A DNA stretch of 8,117 nucleotides from Neptunomonas sp. (GCA_004195305.1 SDWN01000654.1:1-8117), one strand, 5' to 3'. Counted from the stretch's first letter, positions 1-5,815 are shown. The notes: a model not told the origin generated them from the sequence alone. Program-made: numbers and translations.

Positions 1-1078
1 CCAACAGCGAACGGCTATCCTCGTCGGCCTCTTTGACCCGTGTATCCTGTTCAATCAGGCCTGACATCAGCTCCTTCCCGAACTCAGCGGGTGACGCCAT
101 AAACCCCAGTGCTGGATTCGCAAGCCGACCTGCAAAATCACCCATCATCTGCCCGAGCTTGCGGCCGGGGCCTTGGTTGGTGTTCTCAAGACTCTGCACC
201 TGCTCATAAGCGCTCACCGCGGTGTAGCTTTCTGAGCGAGTAAGCTGCAGATTCATCGACGCCAGTTCGGTCTTATCCATCCGGAACTCAGACGCTTGAT
301 CAAATGCGTCCTGAATATCTCCATCAAAAAAGTCATCGGCGATCTCATTGACGTCTTTGATCAGCGCTTGCAGCGCATCGATCTCATCCTCATCCAGATC
401 ACCCTCGACACTGAAGCGGTAATCGCTGCTCTCACTCCGATCCATACTGTACGACAGCGCAGAACCGTTCGCGTCGCTGTAGCCACCGAGACTGGATTGA
501 TAATCACTTTGCTTACTGAAGGTGATGGTCACTTCGTCACCATCCTGAGTTTTAACCTGCAACGAAAGAGTTTCAGCCGCCTGATAGCGCTCTGCGGCTA
601 ACACGCTGGTACGCGAACCGGACAGCGCAGGCTGAGTCGACGCCGGAGCCAGGCCTTCCAATCCGGTCAGGGTCTGTTTAAGCGTATCGTCGATGGTCGC
701 CGCGATATCATCGGACAACAGATTCATATTGCTGAGGATCGAACGTGCTTCGGCAAAGCCCTTTTGTATCCCAGCTACCGCCTGCTGCCGCAGCGAATCC
801 ACTTCTGCTTCTGATTTACCGCTGCGCCGCGCTTGCTCCAGCCCCATCTCGACAAAGTCGGTGATCCGACCGGCGATTTTCTTAGGGGTAAAATCCTTGG
901 CATCGAGCTGCTTGAAGTCTCCAACGTCCGACATGCCAGGCACTTTCTGGGCTAGCTTCTCCAACAAAACATCGGTGGCGGAGACCTCTTTGGCAGCGGG
1001 AGAAGAGCCCAGAGAAGACATTTTTCCCTGTAAATCCTGACGGTTGATCAGCTCGGAGTGGTTACTGGTGATTTGCAC
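1..1078 (-). CDS. DUF5610-like protein, C-terminus beyond window edge
   Basis: The frame is open from a GTG at 1078 to the window edge (359 codons seen, no stop). The GTG is chosen because GAGGT sits 7 nt upstream; the first in-frame ATG (codon 20) has no comparable ribosome site. The protein is soluble and acidic, with no signal peptide or membrane segment. Residues about 60-135 form a helical stretch (ARRSGKSEAEVDSL, then QKGFAEARSILSNM) that matches my recollection of the DUF5610 domain. About residues 165-190 follows a beta-rich part (ETLSLQVKTQDGDEVTITFS), then an acidic helix (EGDLDEDEIDAL). The molecular function of this family is unknown to me. It stands alone behind a FliA-like promoter at 1110-1136, which suggests co-expression with motility genes. 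The family call is from memory and moderately sure; that the gene is real is near certain. Confidence 0.8.
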   Translation of the reverse strand, partial: MQITSNHSELINRQDLQGKMSSLGSSPAAKEVSATDVLLEKLAQKVPGMSDVGDFKQLDAKDFTPKKIAGRITDFVEMGLEQARRSGKSEAEVDSLRQQAVAGIQKGFAEARSILSNMNLLSDDIAATIDDTLKQTLTGLEGLAPASTQPALSGSRTSVLAAERYQAAETLSLQVKTQDGDEVTITFSKQSDYQSSLGGYSDANGSALSYSMDRSESSDYRFSVEGDLDEDEIDALQALIKDVNEIADDFFDGDIQDAFDQASEFRMDKTELASMNLQLTRSESYTAVSAYEQVQSLENTNQGPGRKLGQMMGDFAGRLANPALGFMASPAEFGKELMSGLIEQDTRVKEADEDSRSLL

Positions 1079-1109
1079 GGTGATTACCTCGACTATAGAA
1101 CCTACCCTG

Positions 1110-1136
1110 TTATCGGCAGAGGCTCAAAAAGCATGA
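1110..1136 (-). promoter_or_regulatory. Putative sigma-28 (FliA) promoter of the DUF5610-like gene
   Basis: On the minus strand, TCATGCTT (1136-1129), an 11-nt spacer, then GCCGATAA (1117-1110). The -10 matches the flagellar consensus GCCGATAA 8/8. The -35 matches TAAAGTTT 5/8, and the spacer is the canonical 11. Predicted transcription start near 1103 gives a leader of about 25 nt that just holds the GAGGT ribosome site. That this is an active flagellar promoter is inference. Confidence 0.55.
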
Positions 1137-1276
1137 GCAGGGGCATACCGACCCGGTAAAAAAACTTGCGGAGCTGGTCGCTGAATCCGTTACAGAAACA
1201 GTAGGCAGTGACGATAGGAGCTACGATGCTGTCGTATCAACCCACATCAATCCGTATAAACGCCCTGACCGGGCCG

Positions 1277-2173
1277 CTATCGAGCGGCAGTATAACGTCG
1301 CTCGGCGCCTTCAGGACGCTTTTTAAAACGTTTATATTCCCACTGATACTGCGCCGGAACATCCAACACACAGGCTTCAACACCTTGATTCAACGCAGTT
1401 AAAGCAGCAATTTTATCATCACTATAAATAGCCTCCGGCGGCGCTTGAAAGACAATTTCAAACCCCTTAGGGACACGCCGGGCAAAAGCGAAGACCACTT
1501 TGCAGCCGGTTTTCTGTATCAGTTTTTGCACCAGCGTCATCGTAAACGCGGGCTCACCGAAAAAAGGAACGAACTGTCCCGCATTGGTTTCCCGCGGGGT
1601 CTGATCGGGCAATACGCCCGATATACCGCCCTCTTTCAAGGTCTTCAGCACTTGCGCCAACCCTTTCCTGTCAGCCGCAGCAAGAGTAGCCCCGAAACGT
1701 TGACGCGACTGCCGAACGATCGGATCCAATGCACTCAGCTTGGGGGGTTGATATAAATTGGTATTCGGGCCGAGGCTGGCAAGATGGAATCCAAGCACCT
1801 CCCAGTTGCCGATGTGCGGCGCCAAAACGAGCAGCCCTTTACCCTCATCGAGGTAGGATTGAGCCAACTCGTTAGCCTCGTAGGCAAGGATATGCTGCCT
1901 TATCCACTCACCATTTCTGGCCCATACAACACAGACCTCTGCGGCCAACTTGCCCGTCTCCAGGACACTTTGATACGTAATCCTGCGCCGCTCATCCTCC
2001 GCCAGATGACTAAGACAGATGTCGATATTCTCACGGGTTACCCTTACTGAACGGACCGAGAACCGATACCCAAGCCAGCCCACAGCAGCGCCAAGAGCCC
2101 GGGCAAAGGAAAGAGGTAAGCAGCCGATGAGCTTTAAAACCGGCACCACCAAAAATGCTTTTAGATTGATCAT
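1277..2173 (-). CDS. LpxL/HtrB-family lipid A late acyltransferase
   Basis: A complete 298-residue protein, the usual length for the Lip_A_acyltrans family (about 300). These inner-membrane enzymes transfer a secondary acyl chain from acyl-ACP to the Kdo-lipid A precursor on the cytoplasmic face. Visible signatures are the hydrophobic N-terminal anchor (residues about 4-37), the catalytic H-x4-E motif in APHIGNWE (H120, E125), the GVLPDQTPR block (186-194) and the closing QYQWEYKRFKKRP (275-287). ATG at 2173 is the only credible start; the next methionine is residue 212. No clear Shine-Dalgarno precedes it, but a perfect palindrome ATATTCGAATAT lies at 2177-2188, immediately upstream. Whether the chain added is laurate, myristate or another cannot be told from sequence. 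The family call is firm; LpxL versus LpxM/LpxP is not resolved. Confidence 0.93.
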   Translation of the reverse strand: MINLKAFLVVPVLKLIGCLPLSFARALGAAVGWLGYRFSVRSVRVTRENIDICLSHLAEDERRRITYQSVLETGKLAAEVCVVWARNGEWIRQHILAYEANELAQSYLDEGKGLLVLAPHIGNWEVLGFHLASLGPNTNLYQPPKLSALDPIVRQSRQRFGATLAAADRKGLAQVLKTLKEGGISGVLPDQTPRETNAGQFVPFFGEPAFTMTLVQKLIQKTGCKVVFAFARRVPKGFEIVFQAPPEAIYSDDKIAALTALNQGVEACVLDVPAQYQWEYKRFKKRPEGAERRYTAAR

Positions 2174-2176
2174 AAA

Positions 2177-2188
2177 ATATTCGAATAT
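2177..2188. repeat. Perfect 12-bp palindrome before the acyltransferase start
   Basis: ATATTCGAATAT lies just upstream of the ATG at 2173, where a ribosome-binding site would be expected. It could be a small operator or simply AT-rich leader; nothing in the sequence decides. Confidence 0.4.
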
Positions 2189-2300
2189 GAGGCTGCAGGC
2201 TCAGACTGGGAGGGTTCTAAATCAAGCAGATTGAAAAAACACGGCACTACCGAGGCGACCGAGCTTGGCCTCTGTCTAATCCGCCCAAGCTCAACCATTA

Positions 2301-2341
2301 TCAACAACTACCAATAACTACCAATAACTACCAATAACTAC
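2301..2341. repeat. 10-bp tandem repeat, about four units
   Basis: CCAATAACTA occurs three times exactly (2311-2340), preceded by a diverged unit TCAACAACTA (2301-2310). It is a short microsatellite-like array, likely variable in copy number between strains. Confidence 0.85.
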
Positions 2342-2507
2342 AGCACAACAGAGAAGATCCAAAACCCGCGCTGTCGCGAATCATAACATACTGAATCGCG
2401 CTTCGTTTAGCACAGACTTCGGATCTATAAACACGCCAGCGTTAGGCAGGGAACCAGGCAAGCGGCTAACCCAGCACCTCAATGACTTACACTCTCGTCC
2501 CAGAAAA

Positions 2508-2707
2508 AGGAGGAAGGCTAGATGCCACAGCCAGCATCAAACACACCTATTTCAACTCTAAACCAAGCATCTGCACAAAACATTTATTACGCTTATTTTC
2601 AATCGGTTAAGAAGATACAGACAAACAACACGAAGACGACTGTTGCGATGCAGCATAGCACCCTATACACTCCCCTAAACAACAACTTTGCTACAGGGCT
2701 TACCAAC
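2508..2707 (+). other. Ribosome site and in-frame 62-codon extension upstream of phasin copy 1
   Basis: A perfect AGGAGG (2508-2513) lies 8 nt before an ATG at 2522 that is in frame with phasin copy 1, which would give a 180-residue protein. The extra 62 residues are rich in N, T, Q and S, look unlike a phasin, and have no counterpart in copies 2 and 3. The region encoding them contains the promoter element shared with those copies. Either two protein forms exist, or a gene finder would over-extend the gene here. The 2708 start is preferred on paralogue comparison, and 2522 cannot be excluded. Confidence 0.5.
2643..2671 (+). promoter_or_regulatory. Promoter of phasin copy 1 with TGC-N3-GCA element
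   Basis: TTGCGA (2643-2648), 17-nt spacer, TACACT (2666-2671), ending 36 nt before the ATG at 2708. The same layout recurs at copies 2 and 3. The -35 overlaps TTGC-GAT-GCAG (2643-2653), which resembles the CTGC-N3-GCAG pattern reported for PhaR repressor sites. TATACA at 2664-2669 is an alternative -10 with a 15-nt spacer. Confidence 0.55.
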
Positions 2708-3064
2708 ATGTTTAACAATATTAAAACTGCTGACTTCTCTGCGTTTGGCGCACCTGTTCAGAAACTGATCGAACTGAACACGGCAACTATGACTAAAGCT
2801 TTCGAGCTTCAGCAAGCCGCTGCTAAGAAGCAAATGGCTCAGTCACAGGCTAGCTTAAAAGCTGCTCTGGAAATCAAAGACGCTAAAGGCCTAACTTCTT
2901 TTGTTACCGAGCAGTCTGAAATTGCCAAGACTACCCTTGAAGCTCTGAAAGCCAATACTCAGGTTAGTGTTGAAGCCTCCAAAGCATACTTTGCTGAAGT
3001 TCAGGCGATCCTGGCTGAAACCAAGGACACTGTGGTTAAAGCAGCGACCCAAAAAACAGCATAA
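2708..3064 (+). CDS. Short phasin-family protein, copy 1
   Basis: 118 residues from ATG 2708. It is almost wholly helical and Ala/Gln/Lys-rich, without cysteines, signal peptide or membrane segment. The order is MFNNIKTADFSAF, the central helix APVQKLIELNTATMTKAFEL, a heptad-like AKKQMAQSQASLKAAL, and KAYFAEVQAILAE near the end. This matches the phasin_2/TIGR01841-type pattern of small amphipathic proteins that coat PHA granules in the cytoplasm. Start 2708 is chosen because copies 2 and 3 begin with the same MF(N/K)N at the same distance from the same promoter, and AGGG lies 9 nt upstream. A longer form from ATG 2522 with AGGAGG is possible. It is followed at once by its own terminator. By eye about three quarters identical to copy 3. 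No PHA synthase is nearby, so the granule role is by family only. Confidence 0.85.
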   Translation: MFNNIKTADFSAFGAPVQKLIELNTATMTKAFELQQAAAKKQMAQSQASLKAALEIKDAKGLTSFVTEQSEIAKTTLEALKANTQVSVEASKAYFAEVQAILAETKDTVVKAATQKTA

Positions 3065-3076
3065 TTTTGCTCGTTT

Positions 3077-3113
3077 AAAAAGGCTCCCAACAGAGATGTC
3101 GGGGGCCTTTTTT
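3077..3113 (+). terminator. Terminator of phasin copy 1
   Basis: GGCTCCC (3082-3088) pairs with GGGGGCC (3101-3107, one G-T pair), flanked by five A and a T-run, 12 nt after the TAA. The A/T flanks make it able to work in both directions. Confidence 0.9.
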
Positions 3114-3190
3114 GTGCCTGGCGCGCTGGGTTCGTGGGTATCGATAGCGCCATAGCGCGTACCCCTGAGCTACACAGCGGTGCAGGGCAG

Positions 3191-3223
3191 TGGGATAAAT
3201 AACAATGGAATCTATTTGTCCAC
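3191..3223. repeat. Left inverted repeat flanking the pentapeptide gene
   Basis: Begins TGGG and ends TTGTCCAC. It is the inverted partner of 4152-4183: read as GTGGACAA... from the inside, 24 of the first 31 positions agree, and allowing one indel the match extends to TGGG at the outer end. No target-site duplication is visible outside it. Confidence 0.6.
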
Positions 3224-3264
3224 TAGGTAACGATTAACCCGGCGAGTTAAGAGGAAACGCGATA

Positions 3265-3867
3265 TTAATCAACCAGTTCAATACCCAAACACTCAAGCAA
3301 GCAGACCGCCTCATAGCGGCTGAACGTAGCCCCCTGCACCTGGTTAAAATGGACATCAATATGGTAGTTGGTCGCTCCGCTAAAATCCGCTCTGGTCAGA
3401 TTTGTTCTATTGAAAAGACTGTACGAAAAATCTGACTGCTGGAAATCGGCTTCACTGAAATCACCCTCCCTAAAATCGACATCATGTGCTTTGCATTCGT
3501 GAATCACAATCTGCTGCAAGCTCAATCCAAAAAATGAAGAGTCATTAACAATGCACTTGTTAAACTTTATTGCCGAGTTTAATACGACACTTGGCCAAGA
3601 AGCCTTGGTCCAATCAATGCCTATAACTTTACACTCGTCAAAAACAACCTCCGAAAATCTGCTATAACCGAGACTTACAATACTTAGATTACATTTAACA
3701 AACTGACAGTCGATAAATGTACACTTTTCAAATATTACTTCAGTAAAGTTGCATTCGTTGAACGTACAACAATAAAACTCATTAAAGCTTATCTCTTTTA
3801 CTGACAAGTCGAGTCCGGAAAATATTTTTTCGATGTATTCATTGCCACCAACGTCAAGATCACTCAT
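3265..3867 (-). CDS. Pentapeptide-repeat protein, Qnr/McbG-like architecture
   Basis: 200 residues from ATG 3867 (GAG 6 nt upstream). A TTG six codons further out (3885) is open but has no ribosome site. The body is built of A(D/N)LXX-type pentapeptides, such as FYCCTFNECNFTEVIFEKC near the N-terminus and DFREGDFSEADFQQSDF followed by NLTRADFSGA later, which should fold as a right-handed quadrilateral beta-helix. A break at GIDWTKASW and the non-repeat C-terminal cap (SRYEAVCLLECLGIELVD) resemble the Qnr/McbG group, whose known members protect DNA gyrase or topoisomerase IV from quinolones or microcin B17. That function is not shown here; many relatives have no known role. The gene is AT-rich, opposite in strand to the phasins, and bracketed by inverted repeats, which suggests acquisition by insertion. 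Confidence 0.85.
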   Translation of the reverse strand: MSDLDVGGNEYIEKIFSGLDLSVKEISFNEFYCCTFNECNFTEVIFEKCTFIDCQFVKCNLSIVSLGYSRFSEVVFDECKVIGIDWTKASWPSVVLNSAIKFNKCIVNDSSFFGLSLQQIVIHECKAHDVDFREGDFSEADFQQSDFSYSLFNRTNLTRADFSGATNYHIDVHFNQVQGATFSRYEAVCLLECLGIELVD

Positions 3868-3901
3868 TGCAAACTCGTTATCCAAGACTTTAAACGGACT
3901 C

Positions 3902-3930
3902 AGTGTATTCTCTGAGTATTAAGCAGCCAA
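3902..3930 (-). promoter_or_regulatory. Putative promoter and inverted repeat of the pentapeptide gene
   Basis: On minus, TTGGCT (3930-3925), 17-nt spacer, TACACT (3907-3902), each 4 of 6 to the sigma-70 consensus. A perfect 6-bp inverted repeat ACTCAG/CTGAGT (3898-3903 and 3912-3917, 8-nt loop) overlaps the -10 and could be an operator. Inference only. Confidence 0.35.
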
Positions 3931-4151
3931 TAATCAGTATTACAGAACTGTCGCAGCGCTGATACCCTGACCCACGCCACCATCGCCAGCTGGCTCATTT
4001 CTCGTAAGGTTCTAGCCGCCCTCATGGGTATTGCCACTGAGTCAGCATGAGCAAAATAGAGTGCGAAGCGTAACCCCTCACCTATAGCTGCGGCATATGA
4101 AACAATCGTACCCTAATAATTAATTCGCATATTTACTTTACTATTAACCGG

Positions 4152-4183
4152 GTGGACAATTAGGTTCCATCTCTATCTACCCA
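4152..4183. repeat. Right inverted repeat flanking the pentapeptide gene
   Basis: Starts GTGGACAATTAGGTTCCAT and ends CCCA. It is the inverted partner of 3191-3223. The two arms enclose about 990 bp holding only the pentapeptide gene and its upstream region. Most differences between the arms are transitions, as expected of an old pair. Confidence 0.6.
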
Positions 4184-4270
4184 TTGCTAATAAATTCAAA
4201 CAGTTGAGTAAAACTTATCTCTTTTAAAAAGCGCGCCCTGCTTCATACCAGCCTGGTGGCTAAAAGCAAG

Positions 4271-4288
4271 TGATCTAAAAACAGATCA
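4271..4288. promoter_or_regulatory. Inverted repeat abutting the phasin copy 2 promoter
   Basis: Perfect TGATCT (4271-4276), 6-nt spacer, AGATCA (4283-4288), ending 3 nt before the -35 hexamer. Its position suits a regulator site. Copies 1 and 3 lack it, so copy 2 may have extra control. Confidence 0.4.
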
Positions 4289-4291
4289 TTG

Positions 4292-4320
4292 TTGCGCCGC
4301 AACATAGAACAGGATACTAT
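4292..4320 (+). promoter_or_regulatory. Promoter of phasin copy 2 with TTGC-N3-GCAA palindrome
   Basis: TTGCGC (4292-4297), 17-nt spacer, TACTAT (4315-4320), 36 nt before the ATG. The -35 lies in GTTGCG-C-CGCAAC (4291-4303), a perfect palindrome and the most symmetric version of the element shared by the three phasin promoters. Confidence 0.6.
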
Positions 4321-4356
4321 CCCTCCATCAACTACTTTTAAATATGGGTATAAATC

Positions 4357-4740
4357 ATGTTCAACAATCTTCCTACTGCTGACTTCTCTGCCTTCACCGC
4401 TCCTGTTCAAAAACTGATCGAGCTGAACACGGCAACAATGACGAAGGCATTTGAGCTTCAGAAAGCAGCTATCGAGAAGCAAATTGCTCAGTCACAAGCT
4501 GATTTTAAAGCTGTTTTGGAAATCAAAGACGTTGAAGCTCTAACTTCTTTTGTTACCGTTAAATCTGAAGCGGCCAAGGCCAGCCTTGCAACTCTGAAGG
4601 CTGAATCTGAAGTGGCTACAGAAAGCGCCAAAGCATACTTTGCTGAAGTTCAGGCTATCCTGACTGAAGGCAAGGACGCTGTAGTTCAAGCAGCGACGCC
4701 TAAAGCAGCAGTCACTAAAACTGCTGCAAAAAAAGCATAA
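4357..4740 (+). CDS. Short phasin-family protein, copy 2, with Lys/Ala-rich tail
   Basis: 127 residues from ATG 4357, with GGGT 8 nt upstream. The core is the same helical phasin fold as copies 1 and 3, with identical blocks PVQKLIELNTATMTKAFEL and KAYFAEVQAIL. It differs from them in the middle (IEKQIAQSQADFKAVL and SFVTVKSEAAKASL) and is the most divergent of the three. It ends in a longer basic tail (TPKAAVTKTAAKKA) resembling a short version of the AKKA-rich tails of PhaF-type phasins that touch DNA; that function is inference for so short a tail. It is a single-gene unit with its own promoter and terminator. Expected location is the cytoplasm at the PHA granule surface, by family. Confidence 0.87.
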   Translation: MFNNLPTADFSAFTAPVQKLIELNTATMTKAFELQKAAIEKQIAQSQADFKAVLEIKDVEALTSFVTVKSEAAKASLATLKAESEVATESAKAYFAEVQAILTEGKDAVVQAATPKAAVTKTAAKKA

Positions 4741-4754
4741 TTTAAGAGCTACTT

Positions 4755-4791
4755 AAAAAGGCTCCCAGCAGCAATGGTGGGGGCCTTTTTT
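4755..4791 (+). terminator. Terminator of phasin copy 2
   Basis: GGCTCCCA (4760-4767) pairs with TGGGGGCC (4778-4785, one G-T pair), A5 before and T6 after. Near-identical to the copy 1 terminator and to the orphan one at 7892-7928. Confidence 0.92.
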
Positions 4792-4898
4792 GTGCCTGGA
4801 TGATACAGAGAAAGAGTCAGAGACATAAAATCGCACGCAGGCGTAAACCTAGGCCTGCAGGCTATAGCCACGGCATTTATTTACGCCTACACCCCCCT

Positions 4899-5114
4899 CT
4901 AAAAACGCGGACTTGAGCAGGGATGAGGGAGCGGTATCGGCAACAACTGCCAACGACTGGGCAACTCCGTCTGCTCAAGCATTGCGCTACATTGAGAACA
5001 ACGAAAAATGGTGTAATTGGTGATCTGGCTGCATTCAACCAACCGCTGGTGTTTCGGGCAATTTTGTGTGGATAGTAACGAGCGGCAGTCTGGGCAAAGA
5101 TCGTGATGATTCAT
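4899..5114 (-). CDS. Small double zinc-ribbon-like protein, function unknown
   Basis: 71 residues from ATG 5114, with an AGGGA ribosome site 8 nt upstream. An ATG three codons earlier (5123) has GGG directly against it. A GTG at 5189 would extend the protein but lacks a ribosome site and would place the promoter-like inverted repeat inside the gene. Metal-binding pairs are evident: C7-x2-C10 with C19-x2-H22, and C28 with C39-x2-C42, fitting one or two structural zinc sites. The C-terminus (PIPLPHPCSSPRF) is proline-rich and unstructured. I do not recognise the family. It lies opposite in strand between phasin copies 2 and 3. Cysteine spacing and a good start argue that it is a real gene. Confidence 0.65.
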   Translation of the reverse strand: MNHHDLCPDCRSLLSTQNCPKHQRLVECSQITNYTIFRCSQCSAMLEQTELPSRWQLLPIPLPHPCSSPRF

Positions 5115-5143
5115 AGCTGACATCCCTGTCGTTAATTTTTGCC

Positions 5144-5181
5144 AGTATAGATCATATACATAAGCCAAGTAGTGATCTATA
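5144..5181 (-). promoter_or_regulatory. 9-bp inverted repeat over the -10 of the zinc-ribbon gene
   Basis: TATAGATCA (5146-5154) and TGATCTATA (5173-5181) are perfect inverted arms 18 nt apart, about 30-65 nt upstream of ATG 5114. On minus a TATACT (5149-5144, 5 of 6 to consensus) overlaps one arm. No good -35 is seen, which would fit an activator- or repressor-controlled promoter. The AGATCA/TGATCT half-site is the same hexamer as at 4271-4288. Confidence 0.45.
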
Positions 5182-5286
5182 TCAAACACTCAAGCAGTGG
5201 CTCAAGATGGATTGGACGGTTAATGTGCAGTGCATTCATCAACAGATCAAACCAGATTGAAACGTACAGAAGTGAACTATACATAG

Positions 5287-5329
5287 CCGCAACCTTCTAG
5301 CCCGCGACCTTCTAGCCCACAACCTATAG
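5287..5329. repeat. 15-bp tandem repeat, about 2.8 units
   Basis: CCGCAACCTTCTAGC (5287-5301), CCGCGACCTTCTAGC (5302-5316), then a partial diverged unit to 5329. It lies in the upstream region of phasin copy 3. Confidence 0.8.
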
Positions 5330-5386
5330 TTACCGCACAAGAAGAAAAAGCTTAAAAATTGCTTCGATTGCCGACAAAGACTGCTA

Positions 5387-5415
5387 TTGCGATGCAGAAT
5401 AGTGCGATGTACTAT
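5387..5415 (+). promoter_or_regulatory. Promoter of phasin copy 3 with TGC-N3-GCA element
   Basis: TTGCGA (5387-5392), 17-nt spacer, TACTAT (5410-5415), 34 nt before the ATG. The TTGCGATGCAG (5387-5397) is identical to copy 1. A second TGCGATG at 5403-5409 lies within the spacer, giving a direct repeat across the promoter. Confidence 0.6.
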
Positions 5416-5449
5416 CGAAAGCCCCTGGTTATTGTAATGGAATGCGATC

Positions 5450-5803
5450 ATGTTCAAAAATATTCAAGCTACCGACTTCTCTGCTTTTAGTGCTCCTGTT
5501 CAGAAGCTGATCGAACTTAATACAGCAACAATGACTAAGGCATTCGAGCTTCAGCAAGCTGCTGCCATGCAACAAATAGCCCAGTCTCAGGCTAGCTTAA
5601 AGGCGGCCCTGGAAATCAAGGACGTTGAAGGCTTAACTGCTTTCGTTACCAAACAGTCTGAAACGGCCAAGGCTAACCTTGAAACGCTGCAGGCTGAAGC
5701 TCAGGTTAGTGCTGAAAGCACCAAGGCTTACTTTGCTGAAGTTCAGGCTATCCTGACTGAAGGCAAGGATGCTGTCGTTAAAGCAGCGGTAAAAAAAGCA
5801 TAA
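5450..5803 (+). CDS. Short phasin-family protein, copy 3
   Basis: 117 residues from ATG 5450, with GGA 8 nt upstream. It has the same architecture as the other two: MFKNIQATDFSAF, the conserved APVQKLIELNTATMTKAFEL helix, QQIAQSQASLKAALEIKD, a second amphipathic helix, and KAYFAEVQAILTEGKDAVVKAA, ending VKKA. It has no cysteine, signal peptide or membrane segment. It is closest to copy 1 in the middle (QASLKAALEIKD) and to copy 2 at the C-terminal ILTEGKDAV, as if segments had been exchanged by gene conversion. Expected role by family is a PHA granule coat protein. It is transcribed as a single gene between its own promoter and terminator. Confidence 0.88.
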   Translation: MFKNIQATDFSAFSAPVQKLIELNTATMTKAFELQQAAAMQQIAQSQASLKAALEIKDVEGLTAFVTKQSETAKANLETLQAEAQVSAESTKAYFAEVQAILTEGKDAVVKAAVKKA

Positions 5804-5815
5804 TTTCGCTACTTT

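Larger units (their letters stand above)
2174..2521. other. Non-coding spacer with clustered repeats
   Basis: 348 bases with no convincing gene. It holds the leader of the acyltransferase gene on minus and the upstream region of phasin copy 1 on +. Visible structure: an 8-bp perfect inverted repeat GAGCTTGG/CCAAGCTC (2261-2268 and 2285-2292, 16-nt loop), the 10-bp tandem repeat at 2301-2341, and an imperfect inverted repeat CGCGAATC/GAATCGCG (2375-2382 and 2393-2400, 7 of 8 pairs). None is followed by a T-run, so they are not intrinsic terminators. Confidence 0.6.
3886..4291. other. Non-coding spacer between pentapeptide gene and phasin copy 2
   Basis: No supported gene. It contains the putative promoter of the pentapeptide gene at its left end, a coding-like but start-less stretch around 3934-4050, an AT-rich tract (about 4110-4150), the right flanking inverted repeat (4152-4183), and a TGATCT/AGATCA inverted repeat next to the phasin copy 2 promoter. 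Confidence 0.55.

Noticed and set aside
296..1040. Open frames on + opposite the DUF5610-like gene
   Set aside because: They are shadow frames; the minus-strand frame is longer, continuous to the edge and has a promoter and ribosome site.
2301..2341. CRISPR-like repeat array
   Set aside because: The 10-bp units are directly adjacent with no spacers; it is a simple tandem repeat.
3934..4050. Coding-like stretch on + ending ...LAALMGIATESA
   Set aside because: It has no start codon near its left end, and the opposite strand is also open here. It could be a gene remnant but nothing identifies it.
5239..5457. 72-residue minus-strand open frame over the phasin copy 3 promoter
   Set aside because: It is the complement of the promoter, the tandem repeats and the start of copy 3, with no ribosome site.
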